A DNA stretch of 64,000 nt from Ectocarpus siliculosus (Eukaryota; Sar; Phaeophyceae; Ectocarpales; Ectocarpaceae): positions 62,001 through 126,000 of the forward strand of contig FN648585.1 of assembly GCA_000310025.1 (NCBI GenBank), given 5' to 3'. The notes beneath the pieces are model-generated. The model searched no databases and was not told the DNA's origin. It worked only from the letters and a program-made list of their open reading frames with translations. Positions 59,333-64,000 of this stretch are shown piece after piece; position 1 is the first letter of the stretch, and each line of letters starts with the position of its first letter. The position numbers and the translations under genes were made by a program.

Positions 59333-59670
59333 TTCCCAAGCTCTAGCTTGGGTCTCAGTCGATCAAAAGTCTTTTTTTCCCGTCTGTGGAGTTTCCAGTA
59401 GCATAGCGGACCCCTTGCCCGACCGGGTCGAAAAGGCCGATCTCAGCCCACACTGCGAACCTCCGAGAACTACCAGCAGTTCTGGGTAGCTGAGACGATT
59501 TCAAGACCTCTCACAGTCGTTTGAGCAGCTATCGCTTGCTGTGGGGCGATAACCAGTTTCTCCGTCGACAAGAAGATCTGCGTTACATCGTCACATCGGA
59601 ACGACCAGATTGGTTGACTTGTCGTTGAGGGTCCTCTTTTTATAGATCTTTTTGTATAAGAGTCGTCTTC

Positions 59671-60784
59671 ATCACCTGCAACCCTGCAACAACAAGTGCA
59701 ACGGCCGTTCGTCACACAATGAGTACCTTGGCACCGAGCGAGTTGGTTTTTCGGTGATATCTCCGCACAGAGCGAAGCATCAGCAACTGTAAAGCTATCC
59801 CCCGCGAGCTGGGTGCTTGGTCCGCCTTGTGTGGCGGCTGATCGAGACCACAGGGCAGTGCGAGGCACGGCAACTGAGGTGGCGAGAGTCAACAGCACCT
59901 TGAAAAACCCCACCGCGCCAACAAGCAGCTTTTTTTGCTCTTTTTTGCCCATGCCGCAACTAACTTTGGTTCATGGATGCTCCCTCGCCACACACTGAAA
60001 CAACAGCGATGACAAAGGTATCCGCCACGAGCTATCTATGTGTGTGTATGGTCCGTCTTGTGTGGTGGTTGATACAGACCAGGAGGCTGACGGGCGGTCA
60101 GAGGTTGTGAGCGCGAGAAGAGTGGTGGACAAGCGGGAAAAATGACCCGCCGCGTCTCCAAGCATATTTTTTGTTATTTTTCCCCGTGTTGCAACTTTGG
60201 TTCATCGATGCTCCCTCGTCACGCACCGAAGCAACAGCGATGACAAAGGTATCCGCCATGAGCTGTGCGTCTGATTCGTCTTGTGTGGTGATTGATACAG
60301 ACCAGGACGCTATAGGTCGCCCAGAAGTTGGGTTCGCAAAAGTTGACTGTGCACCAAAAAGACCCACCGCTGCTGCGTCCAGGCTCTTTCGGCTCGTTTG
60401 CCGCTTGTTTGCCGCACACATCGGGTTGTCCACCTGGTCAGCCGAATGACAACATTACGTCTATCGCCGAGGCTACTGACTCCGTACCAGTCACATGACA
60501 CGACTCGTGCGAATACCGTTAGAGTTTGCGGGGATCATCCGTCGAGATATTCAAGTTTGTGGGCAAGTGTCATGTGTTGTGGCAGAAAAAGGACAACAAA
60601 AAAGGACCGTCCCATCCTGTCACAAAGTTGCCCAAAAAGGGACAGGATGGGGCGATCTTTTTTCGCTGTCCCTTTTCGGGAGGTTCAAAAATGCAAAAAA
60701 AGACCACGTAACAAATGGTTCTTGGTCAGTTGTCCCTTTTTGAGAAAAGGGACAGCCCAAAAAAGGACAGCTAAACAAGTGGCC
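59671..60784. mobile_element. second copy of the PIF/Harbinger-type element
   Basis: Shares the three ~225-bp central units and flanks with 29392-30593. The right terminus (complement of GGCCACTTGTTTAGC) is followed by TTA, which is present once at the equivalent point of F2a. The left terminus is missing and joined directly to the F2 left block, so it is 5'-truncated, probably by a deletion after insertion. Confidence 0.65.
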
Positions 60785-61305
60785 TTACTCTATCGATACC
60801 TCACACCCACCCCTACTCACGCCGACGCAGACACAGACAGGCAGACTCAGCTCCTTCGCCTGTGCTGTATCTGTTGTTTGTGCGTGCTGAAAAATGGTAC
60901 ATACATCAGCAGCTTACAGCAGCAGGAGCTGCTTTTTGCTTGTACAGCTTTTCCTGCAGGGATGGCTCTTGTTGTGCGGCAAGTTGCATTGTTTGTTGTT
61001 GATGCGGACGAGAGGACGAGAGTGGTAGGAAAAAGCAGTACGTACCGTGTTAAAGGGACAGGCAGAGTGCCTACCGTGTGTACAAGGCACAGACAGAGTG
61101 GAACAGAGTATAGGGGTTGTGCGCGGTGAGGAGGAACGGCTTTCGAAGGCACATGCGGTATGGGTCACAGATCTTTTCGTCACGGATCTTTTGCCTAGCC
61201 GCGTGGCCCCCTGGGCCAACTCCGCGCTCGCCCCCACATCGGTCACTCCCTCTCCCTCTCCACTCCCTCTCATCCTCCGTTAGAAGCCCGGATTCTTCAC
61301 ACATC

Positions 61306-62932
61306 ATGTCGTCGGAAGCGCAGCAGATCGCCGAAATGTGGGGCGACTTCGAGGAGGAAGTGGCCCAGATTCCTCGCGTCATGCCCAAGCTCACCCCCGA
61401 AGAGGCCGCTACCCAAAAATGCCTTTACTGCCGCGGCACTACCTTCGAGACGCCTGGAATCAGGCAGTGGGGGACGAGGTGAGACCTTGTACGCAGCCAC
61501 GCACCCAGCGGGGCGTTCTGTTGCTGTCTGTTGGCGGCCGCCGTTGCCGTGTGCTGCTGCTGCTGCTGCTGCTGGTTACCATTTGCGCATTTTGCGCATT
61601 TTGGCATGCCTGACTATTATCTATTCCATGTGTTCGATGTACAGTTTATTCAAGATGTAATACGCCCCAAGAGCCGTTGGTGATTTTTTTTCATCCCTAC
61701 AAAAACCATGCGCCAGCAACGAGAATCACATGCGCACGGCCCGACGGCGTTTGTTTCCACACGCCAATAATAAGTGCATGCATGCAGGAAGCAGCCACAA
61801 ATTAAAAGCCCCCCTCTCCACTCATTTTTGCATGAGGCACGCCAATGAAGCACAGCCAGTGACCGGTGCACCTCGTTGCCCTCCACTCATTTTTATATAT
61901 ATATTCTTATTAGCGTCAACCAATTTTACTCTGGCCTTTCGCTCCCTTCCCTTATTTCTGTTTGCTTCGGAATAATCCAGTTGCACTGACTGCCAAGAGT
62001 CCATCTCCCTGTCTTCGTCCAAGCCGGACGACGACGAGCGCAAGACCAAGCGCTTCTCCAAGCCCTTTCCTTGCTTTTTTTGCAAGGACCTGATCGGGTA
62101 CGACGCGCCGTACTTCCGTATGCCACACCCGAAGGGCAAAATAAACCCCTACAACAAGATGGCCCGCACCGTGTACCTGCACGCGGACGGGGCCCTGTGC
62201 GTGGGAAAGGATCTGCCGAAAGGGTCCGACTTCATCTGCGCGGCTTCGGGTTGTGACTCCACGAAGGAGCTGCGCGACGTCATGGGCGTCGGAAAGGCAG
62301 AGCACGTGTTCTGCCAGGACTGCAAGTTCAAGAAGCGTGCGGCGATCCTGTTCATCGTCTCGGAAGAGCTAGAAAAGGAGCGTATTAAACGCGAGAACAA
62401 CTCCACTCCGCGGAAGCGCCGCCATCGCCGACCCTGTTCATGGGGGCTGCATATTGCTTGGTCGGCGTATCTTACCATATTGCGCATGGTGGGTCACGGA
62501 AGAACCACTTCGTTCGTCACTCAACTGCGTGTCAGAGGAAGATGGCACAAGTACGACTGCCTGGCGGGAGGAGCCGTAACTTCTTCAGACACCTTCGATG
62601 CCGACTGGAACAGCTCGTCGCAGTGTATGCTGGCGTACCTTAAGACTTCTTTGTGCGTCGCCACCCCACCGCTGTACACGCGACACGAGGAACAACATCA
62701 TAACAGCCCTTCTGGGCGACAACCGGGCCACCGTCATCACGCCGACGACAGCAGCCCTTCGGGCCGGAATCATCAACGCCCCTCGCAGCATACGCCACAA
62801 AGCCCTTCAGGAAGGACTACATCGCCATGTTGGGACCGTTCTATCGACGATCGCAGCTCCACGGATGCCGGGGATGCCGTCTTCGATTCTTTTGGCGACA
62901 TGTGTATCAGTCCCTCAGGCCGAACTTTCTAG
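61306..62932 (+). CDS. captured spliced gene, Cys-rich zinc-binding protein
   Basis: Exon 1 is 61306-61478 (ATG start, donor ACGAG|GTGAGA). Exon 2 is 61981-62932 (acceptor AATCCAG|T). The phases fit and the joined frame is 374 codons. Paired cysteines occur at 39/42, 59/62, 89/92, 144/149 and 169/172. The CLYC and CTDC pairs come together only after splicing, which supports the intron. They suggest zinc-ribbon-type folds; I do not recognise the family. Residues 1 to about 200 look like a real protein. The rest (with SPSGR recurring four times) is open but may be out-of-frame or non-coding. The segment includes ~200 bp upstream of the ATG, so a promoter may have come along. It is GC-richer than the surrounding F2 sequence. 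Confidence 0.6.
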
Positions 62933-63179
62933 TTGTGTGTCTTCCTGTGTCTACTGTACTGTATGTAGACGTTGCATTTCGTGTTTCCCGAGGATCGGAT
63001 GTATGTGTTGTTTTTTTATTGCGTACCCGCGTCCATCACGACCATTATTGCGTAGTGTGTCGGCTAATTAAGGTCCTTCCCGTTCGTGGTGTCAGCACAC
63101 GCGCAACACGCGACTAAAATAAAAATAAAAAGCTTGGGACTAGCAACGCCGACGATATTCGTCGGCTTGCTTTCAACAA

Positions 63180-64000
63180 TGTTGGTATGTGCGTGTTGAC
63201 GAGACCAGCGATTGTTCGTTGTCATGAGCGATTGAAAGAGAGCACAGAGAGAGGCACACCAACACGCTGGTAGACACCACCATTGATGATGCATGTACTG
63301 CTCTAAACCTCTCTATTCTAGTGTGCGAGGGCCTAGGGTGCCACCTGTGCCTTCCGTGCTAGTCTGGTCACCTATCACACGTTTTTGATTGCGGGATGAA
63401 AGCTCCATCCATGTAGAAACTTACAGGAACAGAGTTTTTTTGTTGGTGCGCTGCAAGCTGATGGTGAATAACACCCCCCTGTCTCCAGGTAATCATGATG
63501 ATGAACACCACCCCCCTGCCGATGCACGCATTAGCCTAGTGCAGCGTTAGCCTAGTGCAGGTACTGTTCTTTTCAACCCAAAGCAACAATCACACTGCCC
63601 CGGGTCAGTCTAACAGTTGATACAGACATTCATCCCTCCTGCTGCTGTACATCCACTCGAAAAAAAGAAAAAAAGGATGCGAATACACACCGGTATACCC
63701 CTTTGGGTGTGCTCCTAGTTAGTGAAGCACACTACATCATTCAGTGGTACCTGCCAATTTATGGCTAAACTATCTAAGATGATTGAACCACTGTCTGTAG
63801 TGGCGCTTGACCTTGCAGACGTACATATGGCCGTGGCGCACAAACTACTTGTTTTTACGACTGACTCTGTGTCTTGGGTATCGGAAAAGGTGATTTTTGC
63901 AGGGCGGCCATGTGTACCCATCGTGGTACTGTAGTGCAGACAAAAACATGTATCACAAATTTCAACAGCTGCCACATTGTTGCTCATGTACAGGGAATTT
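63180..64000. other. right edge, no secure gene
   Basis: An open minus-strand frame with a true ATG (63987-63715, 90 codons, starting MSNNVAAVEICDTC) overlaps an equally long plus-strand frame. Neither has a domain. A 16-bp duplication (GTTAGCCTAGTGCAG-like) lies near 63527-63560. Confidence 0.3.

Larger units (their letters stand above)
59333..63179 (+). mobile_element. Helitron-like element F2c with captured gene
   Basis: Left end TTCCCAAGCTCTAGCTTGGG after G59332. Right end AAAGCTTGGGACTAGCAACG, GCCGACGATATTCGTCGGC, then CAACAA at 63179 and T. It shares the F2 left ~335 bp and right ~530 bp with F2a and F2b. Between them are a PIF/Harbinger-type copy (59671-60784) and, within the right block, a ~1.86-kb foreign gene segment (about 61097-62959). 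The F1 block of F2a is absent. Confidence 0.8.

Overview
The window looks like an accessory, transposon-packed stretch of an intron-containing eukaryotic nuclear genome. My best guess is a photosynthetic stramenopile, possibly a brown alga, at roughly even odds. The hints are GT-AG introns, a Golgi-type sulfotransferase with an N-terminal membrane anchor, many TE families, and TTAGGG-type hexamers. Host genes are few. I can support one sulfotransferase-like gene (exons at 27.3-28.7 kb, probable last exon at 55.3-55.7 kb) and a decaying OTU-protease-like locus at the left edge (0.2-2.65 kb, minus strand).

Most of the window is built from two related families of Helitron-like rolling-circle elements, called F1 and F2 here. 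Each copy begins with a perfect 8-bp-stem hairpin: CTGAAGCT-TT-AGCTTCAG in F1 and CCCAAGCT-CT-AGCTTGGG in F2. One arm of that hairpin recurs just upstream of a second hairpin near the 3' end, so the terminal inverted repeats are asymmetric, as in Helitron2/Helentron elements. The elements end in CACAA (F1) or CAACAA (F2). They sit between A (or G) and T with no target duplication, as in canonical Helitrons. Two F2 insertions are confirmed inside the window by unoccupied copies of the same target. The hairpin arms and the 3' repeat differ between F1 and F2 by matched, compensating changes.

Layout: 0.2-2.65 kb OTU-like locus; 2.7-5.2 kb no recognisable gene; 5.19-9.73 kb F1 remnant split by F2a (5372-9596); 10.1-14.56 kb F1 copies; 14.97-16.26 kb PIF1/Helitron-type helicase remnant (minus); 16259-18217 F1 element carrying a Crypton-like tyrosine recombinase; 18.28-23.66 kb multi-module F1 with a small TRIM-like insert; 23893-27190 F1; 27.3-28.7 kb sulfotransferase exons; 29392-30593 non-autonomous PIF/Harbinger-type element; 30.6-34.7 kb no gene; 34.7-37.55 kb degenerate ~110-bp satellite; 39.6-40 kb short repeats; 40346-41592 F1 fragment; 41683-47581 LTR fossil interrupted by F2b (45336-47552, with a 399-bp assembly gap); 48.8-54.99 kb composite F1; 55317-55662 probable last sulfotransferase exon; 56-58.8 kb SINE-like element, 42-bp minisatellite and a CCATGG palindrome array; 59333-63179 F2c, carrying a captured spliced zinc-binding gene; 63.2-64 kb nothing secure.

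The most unusual material is the F1/F2 system itself: its terminal architecture, ~1.2-kb tandem modules, at least two captured genes, nested insertion history, and a host gene whose exons may be separated by about 26.6 kb of these repeats.
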